From the NCBI GenBank assembly GCA_020633315.1, contig JACKDV010000009.1:157501-221500 (forward strand): a DNA stretch of 64,000 nt, read 5' to 3'. Source of the stretch: Myxococcales bacterium (GTDB lineage Bacteria; Myxococcota_A; Polyangia; Nannocystales; Nannocystaceae). Within the stretch, counting starts at the first letter, position 1, and every line of letters starts with the position of its first letter. The notes beneath the pieces were generated by a model. It did no database searches, was not told where the DNA came from, and saw nothing but the letters and a program-made list of their open reading frames with translations. This document shows, one piece after another, positions 1-9,237 of the stretch. A program made the position numbers and the translations under genes.

Positions 1-708
<708 letters not shown>

Positions 709-860
709 GTCGATCGAGCACTCCCATTATCGGACCCTCTTGTTGCAGGGTCGGATCCAAGGTTTCGAGCGAAACCGAAGATCAACTCGATGATCACTCG
801 GAAATCGAGCCCGCGGCGGCCCGAAGAGGGCAAGACCGCGGAAGCTCCGCTCACCGGTTT
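709..860 (+). other. 23S-5S internal transcribed spacer
   Basis: The spacer between 23S and 5S carries no tRNA. It contains a short hairpin with arms GACCCT (733-738) and AGGGTC (747-752), and a perfect 7-bp stem GGTTTCG/CGAAACC (761-767 with 770-776) closing a 2-base loop as drawn. Both could be rRNA processing stems; that role is inferred. Confidence 0.7.
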
Positions 861-976
861 TCTGGTGACTATGGCGGAGGGGCCACACCCGATCCCATCC
901 CGAACTCGGTCGTTAAGCCCTCCAGCGCTGATGGTACTGCAGGGGTGACTCTGTGGGAGAGTAGGACGTTGCCGGA
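861..976 (+). rRNA. rrf: 5S ribosomal RNA
   Basis: The gene is about 116 nt long. The 5' end TCTGGTGAC (861-869) pairs with the 3' end GTTGCCGGA (968-976) to form helix I, with G-U wobbles. The internal conserved stretch CCGATCCCATCCCGAACTCGG lies near 889-909. It follows 23S by about 150 bases and precedes a strong terminator. Confidence 0.96.
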
Positions 977-981
977 TTTAT

Positions 982-1018
982 GGGCCGGCTCCGCGAGGAG
1001 CCGGCCCTTCCTTTTTGG
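982..1018 (+). terminator. rRNA operon rho-independent terminator
   Basis: A perfect 9-bp stem GGGCCGGCT/AGCCGGCCC (982-990 with 999-1007) with an 8-base loop is followed by a pyrimidine/T-rich tract (1008-1018). It sits six bases past the end of 5S, where termination of the rRNA operon is expected. Confidence 0.9.
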
Positions 1019-1144
1019 TTCTCCGTGCTCCGGGAGCTCGAGCGTCCTCGCGTCGAGGCGCGGCTTCGGCCAGGCAATCCAGCCGTGTGCTGGCTCTCTT
1101 GGCTCGAGGCTAACGTTCTCTGTGCCTCGTACCGTTGTTCCTTC

Positions 1145-1660
1145 GTGGCTTCTGCTCCTGGTCTTCGCACCCTGCTCCTGGGCCTCGCTGGATCGCTCGC
1201 GCTGGGTGCCTGCGATTCCGCCCCGCCCCGAGCTCGGAGCGAGGCGGTGCCGACGCCCACGGCGCAGGTGCAGCCGGAGGCTCCGGCCGAGCCTTCCTAC
1301 ACCGTGGACGTCGAGGTCCCGCCCAAGACCATGCGGGGGCAGGAGGCGATTGCGCGGGTGCGGGTCGAGCCCAAGGCGCCCTGGCACATCAACCTCGACT
1401 ACCCGGCCAAGCTCCGGCTGCAGTCCTCGGAGGCGATCGAGCTCGATGCCACCCTGCTGCACAAGGACGACGCCGAGCGCTTCGACGGCGAGGCGCTGGT
1501 GTTCTCGGTGCTGTTCACGCCGCAGGCCAAGGGCCAGCACTCCATCGCGGCCGAGGTGGACTTCGCGGTGTGTGGCGACGCCGCCTGCGGTCCGGTGACC
1601 GAGGCCGTCCAGCTCGCCTTCGAGGTGGGCTGCCACGAGAACGACACTGGGCTCTGCTGA
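1145..1660 (+). CDS. DsbD N-terminal (alpha) domain-like lipoprotein
   Basis: A 171-residue envelope protein. The start is a GTG at 1145, because in-frame starts further upstream fall inside the rRNA terminator. A hydrophobic segment runs into a clear lipobox (ALGAC), predicting a lipoprotein. The rest is an immunoglobulin-like domain of the DsbD N-terminal/DsbC family: the stretch APWHIN followed later by FAVCGDAACGP has the usual position and spacing for the redox cysteines of DsbD-alpha. The role would be thiol-disulfide exchange in the periplasm. No DsbD membrane or thioredoxin domain is encoded next to it, so it would need a partner elsewhere. The family call is from motif resemblance only. 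Confidence 0.65.
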   Translation: MASAPGLRTLLLGLAGSLALGACDSAPPRARSEAVPTPTAQVQPEAPAEPSYTVDVEVPPKTMRGQEAIARVRVEPKAPWHINLDYPAKLRLQSSEAIELDATLLHKDDAERFDGEALVFSVLFTPQAKGQHSIAAEVDFAVCGDAACGPVTEAVQLAFEVGCHENDTGLC

Positions 1661-1767
1661 GTGCGGGGGCGATCTCCTCCCGACCTCCCGACCGTCTCCA
1701 GCCGTCCATCGGCGTCGAAGCGCTCGGCCATCTACGCTCCTGTCTCGGTCGAAGAGCTCGACCGTCC

Positions 1768-4659
1768 TCAGTCGAAGAGCTCGACCGGCTCGCCTGCCTG
1801 CCACGCCCTCATCACCTCGAGGCGATGGCGCTGCTGCACTGGCTTCTCCGCCCAGAACGCCCGCGCCTGCTCGGCCAGAGCCTCGGCGCGCTCGGCGTCG
1901 GTCTTGCGCAGGACCAGCGCCAGCCCGAAGCGACTCATCGCACGCTCGGACTGGGTCCAGCGCCCGTCCTCGGGCGCCTGCTCGGCCCGCTGAAGTGATC
2001 GCTCGATGAGCCCGCGCGCCCGCTCGAGATCTCCTCGCTTCCATGCGCACAGCCCCATCGCCCGCAGGGCTCGTGCCTCGGAGATCGGATCGGCCTCGGC
2101 TCCGTCGGCCTGCTCGACCGCGAGGGCGAGCGCTGCCTGGAGCTCGGTCTCGGCATCCTCACAGCGGCCGAGCGCGAGGAGATCGTTGCCGATCTCGAGC
2201 CGGAGCTCGACCTCGTCCGTGCTGCTGCGGGCGGCAACGTGAAGGCCCAGCGCCTCGTCGGCTCGGCCCGAATGCCGCAGCAGGATCCCGAGGTTCTTCC
2301 GAATCGTGCGCAAGGATGGGTGCTCGACCTCGTAGGCGCTCACCAGGATGTCCATGGCCCGCCGGTAGGTGGCCTCGGCGTCCTTGGGGCGGCCCAGGGT
2401 GTCGTAGAGGATGGCCAGGCCGTTGAGGGCGGCCGCCACGTTGGGGTGCCGCGGGCCGTAGGCCCCCTCCAGGTTCCTCACCGCGGCCTCGAGCTTGCGG
2501 GTGGAGCTCTCGTAGTCTCCCCGGGAGTGGTCGATCCGCGCGGCGTGGATCAGTAGGTGGCCGTGCTGGGGGTGCTCGGGGCCCAGGCCCTCGGCGGCGA
2601 TCGTCTCGGCCCGGGCCACGAGCTCGGCGGCATCGTCGAAGCGCCCGGCCTGCTCGTAGGCGCTGGCGAGGTTGTCGTAGACCACCAGGAGATCGACGAC
2701 CGGGACGTCAGCCTCCTCGTACAGGGGGATCGCCGCGCGGTACAGCTCGAGCGCGGCGTCGTCTCCCCGCGCGTCGGCCAGGCGAGCCCGGTTGTGGACG
2801 GTGCGGGCGCGCATCATCGGCCGGTTCCCCATGCGCTCGGTGAGCACCTCCTGCATGCGGATGTGCAGCTCGGCCACCGCGAGCTCCTCGTCCACCCCCA
2901 GGGCCAGGAAGATGAGGGGGTCGCGGATCTGGAACTCGAGCATGTCGAGGCCATGGAGGCGTGAGAGCTCGAGGCCCCCCCCGAGCAGCTCCTTGGCCCG
3001 CTCGTAGTTGCCGAGCTGGGTGTAGAGGTTGCCGGCGAGGCGCATCATGTGGACCCGCAGAGGGGCGAAGCCGGTGGCCTGGGCCTCGGCGAGCAGCTCC
3101 TCGACCTGCGGGAGGGCCTGCTGCATGCGCCCCATCATGGCCAGCGCGTACACCTCGTCGCTGCGCAGCAGCAGCGACTCCGCGCTCGCCCGGGCGTCGG
3201 GCTCGTCGGGGAGCGGCACGGTCACGCTCCACCCCCGGGCGTCGCGACAGTCCTCGGGCGGGGGCAGGTCCTGCACGGCCTGGGTGGCCCGGATCACCAT
3301 GGCGTGGTCGGCCTCGGCGAGCAGCCGCACCAGGGCATCGAAGCGACCGAGCCGCTGGTCCAGGCAGGTTGCGCGCTTGGTGGCCACGCGCTCGGCCTCG
3401 CTGCCGAGCTCGGGCTGGAGCGCGCACACGGCCCGCCGCTCCTCGAGCCACTCCGAGGCGAAGTCGTCCAGATCCTGCGAGACCTGCTCGAGCACCTCCT
3501 CGCGGGGAGCCCCTCCCCCTCCGTCCTTGCGAAAGGCGCTCTCCACCGCCGCGCGGGGCTCGGTGCCCCAGGCCCGGGCCATGGCGTCCTCGGCGGGCTG
3601 GCAGGGATCGGGAGCCGAGCGCCCCAGCAGGGCCCAGCCCAGACCTCCCAGCAGGCCCAGCCCCAGCACGGCCCCGACGACCAGCGGCGCCCCTCGGGTG
3701 GGCGGGCTGCGAAGCGCGGCGAGCAGCTCGGTCATCGAGGCGTAGCGGGCATCCGGTACCGGCTCGAGCCCTCGCACGACCACGGCGCGCAGCCACCCGG
3801 GCACGCCATCGCCCGGGCGCGTGGGATCGAAGCGCCCGATGGCGATGGCGGTCAGCAGGTCACCCACCGAGCTCCCCGAGAACGGGCGACGACCGTAGAT
3901 CGCCTGGTAGAGCGTCACGCAGAACGAGAACTGATCGCTGCGCTCGTCGGCCCGTCGCCCCTCGTGCTGCTCCGGGGACATGTACGCGGGCGTCCCCATC
4001 ACGGTGCCGGTCTCGGTCAGCGAGGTCACGGGCAGCCGTGCACCGTCGGTGGTGCCGGTCGCCGTCTCGCCCGGCTCGAGCGCGCGGGCGAGGCCGAAGT
4101 CGAGCACGGTCACTCGCCCCGACGGGGCGAGCATGACGTTGTGGGGCTTGAAGTCGCGGTGCACGATGCCCACGGCGTGGGCGGCCTCGAGCCCGCGGCC
4201 GGCGGGGAGCATCACCTCGAGCACCTCCTGCCACGAGGGCGGCGCCTCGGCGTGGCGTCGCTGGATCCACGCGTCCAGGGTCTCGCCCTCGACCAGCTCC
4301 ATCGCCACGAACACCGAGCTGCGCCAGGTCCCCACGTCGTGCACGGAGACCACGTTGGGGTGGTTGAGCTTGGCCAGTGCCTGCGCCTCTCGCAGCAGGC
4401 GGGAGTCCTCGACCGAGCTCGCCCCCTGGCCGACCAGCTTGATCGCCACTCGTCGGTCGAGCTGGGGATCGTAGGCCGCATAGACGATGCCCATGCCCCC
4501 GCGCCCGAGCACGTCGAGCACGAGGTAGCGCCCCAGCGCGTCGCCGCGGCGCAGGCCGCCGTCCAGCCCCCGCGAGACCTCGTGGTTGCCCATGACCGTC
4601 GTCTCGTCCTCGGGCTCCGGCGGGCCCATGGTCGGGTGGTCGGGGTGGGTGACGGACAT
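1768..4659 (-). CDS. Membrane-anchored Ser/Thr protein kinase with TPR ectodomain
   Basis: A 963-residue bacterial (Hanks-type) kinase. The cytoplasmic kinase domain spans residues about 43-305 and is complete: glycine loop LGRGGMGIV (51-59), ATP lysine in VAIK (K74), catalytic HRD (167-169) with KPHN, DFG (187-189), and MSPE in the activation segment. One membrane segment follows at about 315-336. The remaining roughly 600 residues are helical tetratricopeptide-like repeats with N-Y/A-L patterns, likely a ligand- or protein-binding region outside the membrane. This layout is common in myxobacteria. The last codons lie in a 17-bp direct duplication (1748-1764 and 1771-1787). The start ATG has no strong ribosome binding site, and a later in-frame ATG is possible. 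Confidence 0.93.
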   Translation of the reverse strand: MSVTHPDHPTMGPPEPEDETTVMGNHEVSRGLDGGLRRGDALGRYLVLDVLGRGGMGIVYAAYDPQLDRRVAIKLVGQGASSVEDSRLLREAQALAKLNHPNVVSVHDVGTWRSSVFVAMELVEGETLDAWIQRRHAEAPPSWQEVLEVMLPAGRGLEAAHAVGIVHRDFKPHNVMLAPSGRVTVLDFGLARALEPGETATGTTDGARLPVTSLTETGTVMGTPAYMSPEQHEGRRADERSDQFSFCVTLYQAIYGRRPFSGSSVGDLLTAIAIGRFDPTRPGDGVPGWLRAVVVRGLEPVPDARYASMTELLAALRSPPTRGAPLVVGAVLGLGLLGGLGWALLGRSAPDPCQPAEDAMARAWGTEPRAAVESAFRKDGGGGAPREEVLEQVSQDLDDFASEWLEERRAVCALQPELGSEAERVATKRATCLDQRLGRFDALVRLLAEADHAMVIRATQAVQDLPPPEDCRDARGWSVTVPLPDEPDARASAESLLLRSDEVYALAMMGRMQQALPQVEELLAEAQATGFAPLRVHMMRLAGNLYTQLGNYERAKELLGGGLELSRLHGLDMLEFQIRDPLIFLALGVDEELAVAELHIRMQEVLTERMGNRPMMRARTVHNRARLADARGDDAALELYRAAIPLYEEADVPVVDLLVVYDNLASAYEQAGRFDDAAELVARAETIAAEGLGPEHPQHGHLLIHAARIDHSRGDYESSTRKLEAAVRNLEGAYGPRHPNVAAALNGLAILYDTLGRPKDAEATYRRAMDILVSAYEVEHPSLRTIRKNLGILLRHSGRADEALGLHVAARSSTDEVELRLEIGNDLLALGRCEDAETELQAALALAVEQADGAEADPISEARALRAMGLCAWKRGDLERARGLIERSLQRAEQAPEDGRWTQSERAMSRFGLALVLRKTDAERAEALAEQARAFWAEKPVQQRHRLEVMRAWQAGEPVELFD

Positions 4660-4698
4660 GCGCGAGCCCCAGTCTACCCGGAACCCCCGGCGGGCCCG

Positions 4699-5907
4699 TC
4701 ACGGCGTGGGGGCGCGGGGCTCCGCCGAGCTCGGCGCGAGCGCGAGCAGCAGGCCCAGGCCCGCGCCGATGCTCATCGCCCAGTAGGCGCCGCCGCCCAC
4801 GTGCTCGTAGAGCACGCCCGCGAGCGGCAGCCCGATCCCCAGGGCCACGCCCGCCGCGATCGCGGAGTAGAGCGTGGCCGCGTGTGCCCGATGGCCGGCC
4901 GGCACCTGCAGACGCAGATAGCTCATGGCGCCCAGGTGCAGCGCCCCGAAGGTCGCGCCGTGGAGCGCCTGGCCGGCCACCAGCCAGGGCAGCGCGGTGG
5001 TGCTGGCCAGCAGCGACCAGCGCAGCACGCTGGCCAGGCCCGCCACGATCCACAGGCCCCGCGGCGAGATCCGGCGACCCAGGGCGGGGGCCAGCGCGAA
5101 CACGACGATCTCCGCGAGCACGCCCTCGGCCCACAGCAGGCCCACCGTGCCGTCGTCCAGCCCCGCGGCGCGCCAGTGGACCGTGCCGAAGCCGTAGAGC
5201 ACCGCGTGCCCCAGGTGCAGCAGACCCGTCACCGCGAGGAAGACCACGAAGGGGCGGCGGCGCGGCGAGAAGCTGGGGCCTCCGGCCGCGTCGCGATCGC
5301 GGGTGGCCACCGTGGTGCCCGGCAGCAGCCCCGAGGCCAGCGCCAGCAGGCCCGCCGCGCCCACCAGCAGCCACAGCACGCTCTGCTCGCCCGAGCGCTC
5401 GAGCAGCTCGCCCCCGGCCCACGACGCCACGATGAAGGCACCCGAGCCCCACAGCCGCACGGGGCCGTAGCTGAGGTGCCCCTCGGCCTCGGCCCCCACC
5501 GTGATCCCGTCGATGAGCGGCACGATGGGGGCGAACACCAGGCCGAGCACCACCATCAGGGCCAGCAGCACGCCGAAGCCCTCCGCCACGAAGAAGGCGG
5601 CCGCGGTGAGCACCAGGATCACGCTGAGCCCCTGCACCAGCCGGTGGCTGCGGCCGCTCCTGTCCGCCCAGCGTCCGGCCAGGGGGCTCGCGATCACGCG
5701 CGTCCACGGGGCGACGGCCAGCAGGATCCCCACCTGTCCCGCCGACATGCCGCGGTGCTCGAGCCACACCGGCCAGTACGGCAGGTACAGCCCCATCCAC
5801 AGGAAGAGGGCCGAGTAGGCGAGCGCGAGGCGGAGCGCCAGGGCAGAGGAGCCGTGCGGCACGGGCTCGCACCCATCGCACGATTCCCCGGTGGCGTCAT
5901 CGGGCAT
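4699..5907 (-). CDS. MFS transporter, HcaT/LacY-like (MFS_1_like)
   Basis: A 402-residue polytopic protein with about 12 hydrophobic segments, the usual length for the Major Facilitator Superfamily. The signature loop between helices 2 and 3 is visible as GRWADRSGR. The N-terminal pattern (GLYLPYWPVWL, then PLIDGI) resembles the 3-phenylpropionate/nucleoside-type MFS_1_like group. The substrate cannot be told from sequence. Its start region lies back to back with the SNF2 helicase gene. The nearest downstream gene on the same strand, the kinase at 1768-4659, begins 39 bases past its stop. Confidence 0.85.
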   Translation of the reverse strand: MPDDATGESCDGCEPVPHGSSALALRLALAYSALFLWMGLYLPYWPVWLEHRGMSAGQVGILLAVAPWTRVIASPLAGRWADRSGRSHRLVQGLSVILVLTAAAFFVAEGFGVLLALMVVLGLVFAPIVPLIDGITVGAEAEGHLSYGPVRLWGSGAFIVASWAGGELLERSGEQSVLWLLVGAAGLLALASGLLPGTTVATRDRDAAGGPSFSPRRRPFVVFLAVTGLLHLGHAVLYGFGTVHWRAAGLDDGTVGLLWAEGVLAEIVVFALAPALGRRISPRGLWIVAGLASVLRWSLLASTTALPWLVAGQALHGATFGALHLGAMSYLRLQVPAGHRAHAATLYSAIAAGVALGIGLPLAGVLYEHVGGGAYWAMSIGAGLGLLLALAPSSAEPRAPTP

Positions 5908-5991
5908 GCAACACCAGTGGTCACCCGATCAGCACCTGTACACGCATACAGCATCGGTCGAAATCGATGGATCCCGAGATCCGTTCAGAAC

Positions 5992-6019
5992 TGGACACGG
6001 ATCCAGCATTGGCCATAAT
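5992..6019 (+). promoter_or_regulatory. Candidate sigma-70-type promoter of the SNF2 gene
   Basis: TGGACA (5992-5997) and CATAAT (6014-6019) are separated by 16 bases in a stretch poorer in GC than its surroundings. Transcription would start near 6026, almost at the in-frame GTG at 6029. This is read by eye from consensus only. Confidence 0.4.
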
Positions 6020-6028
6020 GCCGCTCCT

Positions 6029-8398
6029 GTGCGGATCCCCCCGCTCGAGACGACGAGCCCCGATTCCTCTCCACGAGATCCCGGCGCTCGGCCCCGACCT
6101 TCGCTGCCCTTCACCCCGTGCCTGCGCCTGGCGAGCGAGCCGGTGCTGGTCGACGACGAGGGGGGCTTCGACTCGGAGTATCGGGAGGTCGAGACCGCGG
6201 TCCTGTACCTGAGCTTCGACTACGACGGTGTGAGGGTCTCCGCAGGAGATCCCCGGGATCGCATCAACCGCCTCGAGGGCGGCCAGCGGCCCCGCGATCG
6301 CGCGGCCGAGGCCCGGGCCCGCCGCGTGCTGGAGGGCTTCGGTCCCGTGGAGCTGGCCACGCTCGACTCGCACGCCAGCTTCGGCGGCGACGAGCCCGAC
6401 TACGTGGTCGACGTGACCGGCGACGTGGATGCCCTGTGCGCGTTCTCGGCCCAGGCGGTGCCCCGACTGCGCCAGCTCGGCTGGCGGGTGGAGGTGTCCG
6501 ACGACTACCAGTGCCGCGTGGTGGACGAGCCCACCTGGTACGCCGACCTGCGCGCCTCCGACGAGGACACCAACTGGTTCGAGCTCGAGCTGGGGGTGGA
6601 CGTGGACGGGCGCAAGGTCGACCTGCTGCCGCTGCTGCTCGAGCTGCTCCAGAGCTCGCGGGGCGCCGGGCTGGGCGCGCTGCTGCGCCGGGCCAAGCGC
6701 TGGACCGCGGTGCCGGTCGGCGATCGTAGCTACCTGGCGGTGCCGGCCGAGCGCCTGCAATCGATCCTCCGGGTGGTGCGCGAGCTCTACGAGGTGGAGG
6801 GCGGCGGCGAGGGGCTGCGCCTGTCCACCATGGTGCCCAGCTACCTCGACGAGCTCGACGAGGCGCTCGGCGACGTGCCGCTGCAGCTCCGGGGGGAGAT
6901 CGATCCCATCGCCCGCCGGGCCGCGCTGCGCCGCGAGGGCCCGCTGCCCGAGGTCAAGGCGCCGGCCCAGCTCCGCGCCACCCTGCGCCCCTACCAGCAG
7001 GAGGGGCTCAACTGGCTGCAGAACCTGGCCGCCCACGGGGCCGGCGGGATCCTGGCCGACGACATGGGCCTGGGCAAGACGCTGCAGACCATCGCGCACC
7101 TGATGACCGAGAAGGTCGCGGGGCGGCTGGAGCGGCCGGCCCTGGTGGTGGCGCCCACGAGCCTGGTGGGTAACTGGTGGCGCGAGCTGGCCAAGTTCGC
7201 CCCCGGCCTGCGCACGCTGGTGCTGCACGGCCCGCGCCGGCGCGAGCGCTTCGATCGCATCGATCGGGTCGATGTGGTGATCACCACCTACCCGCTGGTG
7301 CTGCGCGACGCCGAGGTGTTCGCCCAGCACCAGTTCGCCATCCAGGTGCTCGACGAGGCCCACACCGTCAAGAACGCTCGCAGCCAGATCCACCAGGCGG
7401 TCAAGGCCATCGACGCCGACCTGCGGCTGGCGATCACCGGCACTCCGCTCGAGAACGATCTCGAGGAGCTGTGGGCGCTGTTCGACCTCATCATGCCGGG
7501 CCTGCTGGGCACGGTGCAGCGCTTCCGCAGCGCCTTCCGGGCGCCCATCGAGCGCTTCGGCGACGAGCACCGCCTCGACACCCTGCGCAAGCGGGTGGCG
7601 CCCTTCATCCTGCGCCGCATGAAGGACACGGTGGCCAAGGATCTGCCGGCCAAGACCGAGATCGTGCGCACGGTGGAGCTGTCGGGGGCGCAGCGCGACC
7701 TCTACGAGAGCATCCGCCTCGCCGCCCACGCGGCGGTGCGCCAGGTGGTCCGCAAGAAGGGCATCGCCGCCTCCACCATCGACATCCTGAGCGCGCTGAT
7801 GAAGCTGCGGCAGGTGTGCTGCGACCCCAAGCTGGTGCGGGTGCCCTCGGCCCGCGCAGTGGAGGAATCGGCCAAGCTCGAGGCGCTGATGGAGATGCTC
7901 GAGGAGATGCTGCCCCGTGGACGGCGGGTGCTGATCTTCTCGCAATTCACCAGCATGCTGCAGCTCATCTCCGATCGCCTGCGGCAGCGGAAGGTGCGGC
8001 ACGTGTCGCTGACCGGCTCCACCCCCGATCGCCAGGCCATGGTCGACGCGTTCCAGCAGGGGCGGGCCGAGGTGTTCCTCATCAGCCTCAAGGCGGGCGG
8101 GGCGGGGCTCAACCTCACCCGGGCCGACACCGTGATCCACTACGACCCCTGGTGGAACCCCGCCGCGCAGGCGCAGGCCACCGACCGCGCCTATCGCATC
8201 GGGCAGACCCAGCCCGTGTTCGTCTACAACCTGATCGTGGCCGGCAGCGTGGAGGAGCGCATGGTGGCCCTGCAGCGCCGCAAGCAGAGCCTGGCCGACA
8301 GCATCCTGTGCGCCGGCGACCCCAGCCTCGAGCTCACCGCGGCCGACGTGGACGACCTGTTCGCTCCGCTCTCGGACGAGCAGCGCGGCGAGGACTGA
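6029..8398 (+). CDS. SNF2-family DNA helicase/ATPase (N-terminally short)
   Basis: A Swi2/Snf2-type DNA translocase. The bacterial_SNF2 accessory region runs from about 6100 to 6950. The ATPase core has Walker A in DDMGLGKT (about 7060), DEAH box in VLDEAH (about 7350), ITGTPLEN, and a helicase C domain ending with TDRAYRIGQ (about 8180). The protein of about 789 residues lacks the N-terminal SWIM zinc-finger part found in many bacterial relatives of 1000 residues or more. Homology seems to begin near PCLRL (about 6115), while upstream codons look non-coding and overlap the divergent MFS gene. The GTG at 6029 is chosen because it follows the candidate promoter; an ATG at 5891 is also open. 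The partner or DNA target is unknown. Confidence 0.88.
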   Translation: MRIPPLETTSPDSSPRDPGARPRPSLPFTPCLRLASEPVLVDDEGGFDSEYREVETAVLYLSFDYDGVRVSAGDPRDRINRLEGGQRPRDRAAEARARRVLEGFGPVELATLDSHASFGGDEPDYVVDVTGDVDALCAFSAQAVPRLRQLGWRVEVSDDYQCRVVDEPTWYADLRASDEDTNWFELELGVDVDGRKVDLLPLLLELLQSSRGAGLGALLRRAKRWTAVPVGDRSYLAVPAERLQSILRVVRELYEVEGGGEGLRLSTMVPSYLDELDEALGDVPLQLRGEIDPIARRAALRREGPLPEVKAPAQLRATLRPYQQEGLNWLQNLAAHGAGGILADDMGLGKTLQTIAHLMTEKVAGRLERPALVVAPTSLVGNWWRELAKFAPGLRTLVLHGPRRRERFDRIDRVDVVITTYPLVLRDAEVFAQHQFAIQVLDEAHTVKNARSQIHQAVKAIDADLRLAITGTPLENDLEELWALFDLIMPGLLGTVQRFRSAFRAPIERFGDEHRLDTLRKRVAPFILRRMKDTVAKDLPAKTEIVRTVELSGAQRDLYESIRLAAHAAVRQVVRKKGIAASTIDILSALMKLRQVCCDPKLVRVPSARAVEESAKLEALMEMLEEMLPRGRRVLIFSQFTSMLQLISDRLRQRKVRHVSLTGSTPDRQAMVDAFQQGRAEVFLISLKAGGAGLNLTRADTVIHYDPWWNPAAQAQATDRAYRIGQTQPVFVYNLIVAGSVEERMVALQRRKQSLADSILCAGDPSLELTAADVDDLFAPLSDEQRGED

Positions 8399-8435
8399 TC
8401 CGTACCCCGCTGCGGGCGCGCGCGGTGGCCCTCGC

Positions 8436-8993
8436 TCAGGGCGGGGGCAGGTGCACCTGCTCGGGGGACGCCTGGGAGCAGTCGCCGCAGCCCTTGCCGT
8501 TGAAGTCCTCCGAGACGGTGTACTCGGGGGTGAACGACGCGTTGGCCACCACCATGCCATCGCGGGTGACCTCGAGCTCGACCTGGTCGGGGCCGAACTG
8601 ATCGGCGCCGAAGCGGGTGCGGGAGCTGCCCTCGAAGTGGAGATGGACGGCCGCGCCCACGGCGGGCTCGAATTCGTCGGCGAGGGCCACCGAGACGTCG
8701 GCGTCCACGCCGCTGTCGGGCTCGGAGCCGAAGGAGCCGTCGCCGCAGGTGCCGTTGCCGGTGTCGTCGAAGCTGCAGTCGACCTCGAAGCGCCCGCCGT
8801 CGACGATAGCCACGATGTGGAGCAGGGTGGACACCAAGGGCTGGTCGCCACCGTCCACGCTCACCGTGAAGCCGCCGATGCAGCCCACGAGGGAGCACTC
8901 GCCCACCAGGCAGCCGGTGGTGGTGCTCAGCGTGGCCGCCGGGGCGCACAGCAGCGCGAGCGTGAGGAGGCCGGCTCGGGTAGAGGTCTTCAT
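8436..8993 (-). CDS. Cys-containing exported lipoprotein-like protein, unknown function
   Basis: A 185-residue protein with an N-terminal signal segment (MKTSTRAGLL onward) ending in TTTGC, an imperfect lipobox. The ATG at 8993 is preceded by GAGGA at good spacing, which fixes the start over a longer open frame. The mature part has cysteines spread through a predicted beta-rich sequence and ends in a short Cys pair followed by a Pro-rich tail. No family was recognised. It lies immediately beside the 138-bp relic repeat and probably marks the ancestral neighbour of the CoA-transferase gene. Confidence 0.75.
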   Translation of the reverse strand: MKTSTRAGLLTLALLCAPAATLSTTTGCLVGECSLVGCIGGFTVSVDGGDQPLVSTLLHIVAIVDGGRFEVDCSFDDTGNGTCGDGSFGSEPDSGVDADVSVALADEFEPAVGAAVHLHFEGSSRTRFGADQFGPDQVELEVTRDGMVVANASFTPEYTVSEDFNGKGCGDCSQASPEQVHLPPP

Positions 8994-9097
8994 CGCATGG
9001 TCCTCGTCGGTCGCGGGGGCGACCGGCATCGCTAGTGTCGCGCGGGCCCCCGAACGGTAGCGGAGTCGGGACGATCCTTCGAGGACGGGACGACCGG

Positions 9098-9235
9098 CGA
9101 GCGCCGATTGCATCAGCCGCGCGCGCCGAGGAGCTCCTCGTCGTGGGCGCCGAGGCGGGGCGCGGGGCCCAGGGGGACGACGGCGAAGGGGAACGGGGGC
9201 GCCGCGTTGCCGGTGGGGTCCACGACGCGCCCGGC
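9098..9235 (-). repeat. 138-bp direct repeat, left copy (orphan 3' end of CoA-transferase gene)
   Basis: Identical base for base to 13166-13303 (offset 4068); identity breaks at 9097 and 9236. It contains the last 41 codons including the stop (9113-9115, complement) of a CaiB-type gene with no upstream coding part, so it is a gene fragment and not expressed as protein. Confidence 0.97.
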
Positions 9236-9237
9236 CA

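Noticed and set aside
1748..1787. 17-bp direct repeat at the kinase gene end as a possible att site
   Set aside because: Only one short duplication with a 6-bp spacer; no composition change or mobile gene next to it. A slippage duplication is simpler.
3049..6018. Very long plus-strand open frame (989 codons) across the kinase and MFS genes
   Set aside because: It is antisense to two well-supported genes. Its composition (His, Gln, Gly, Arg) is the usual shadow of GC-rich coding DNA, and no motif is seen.
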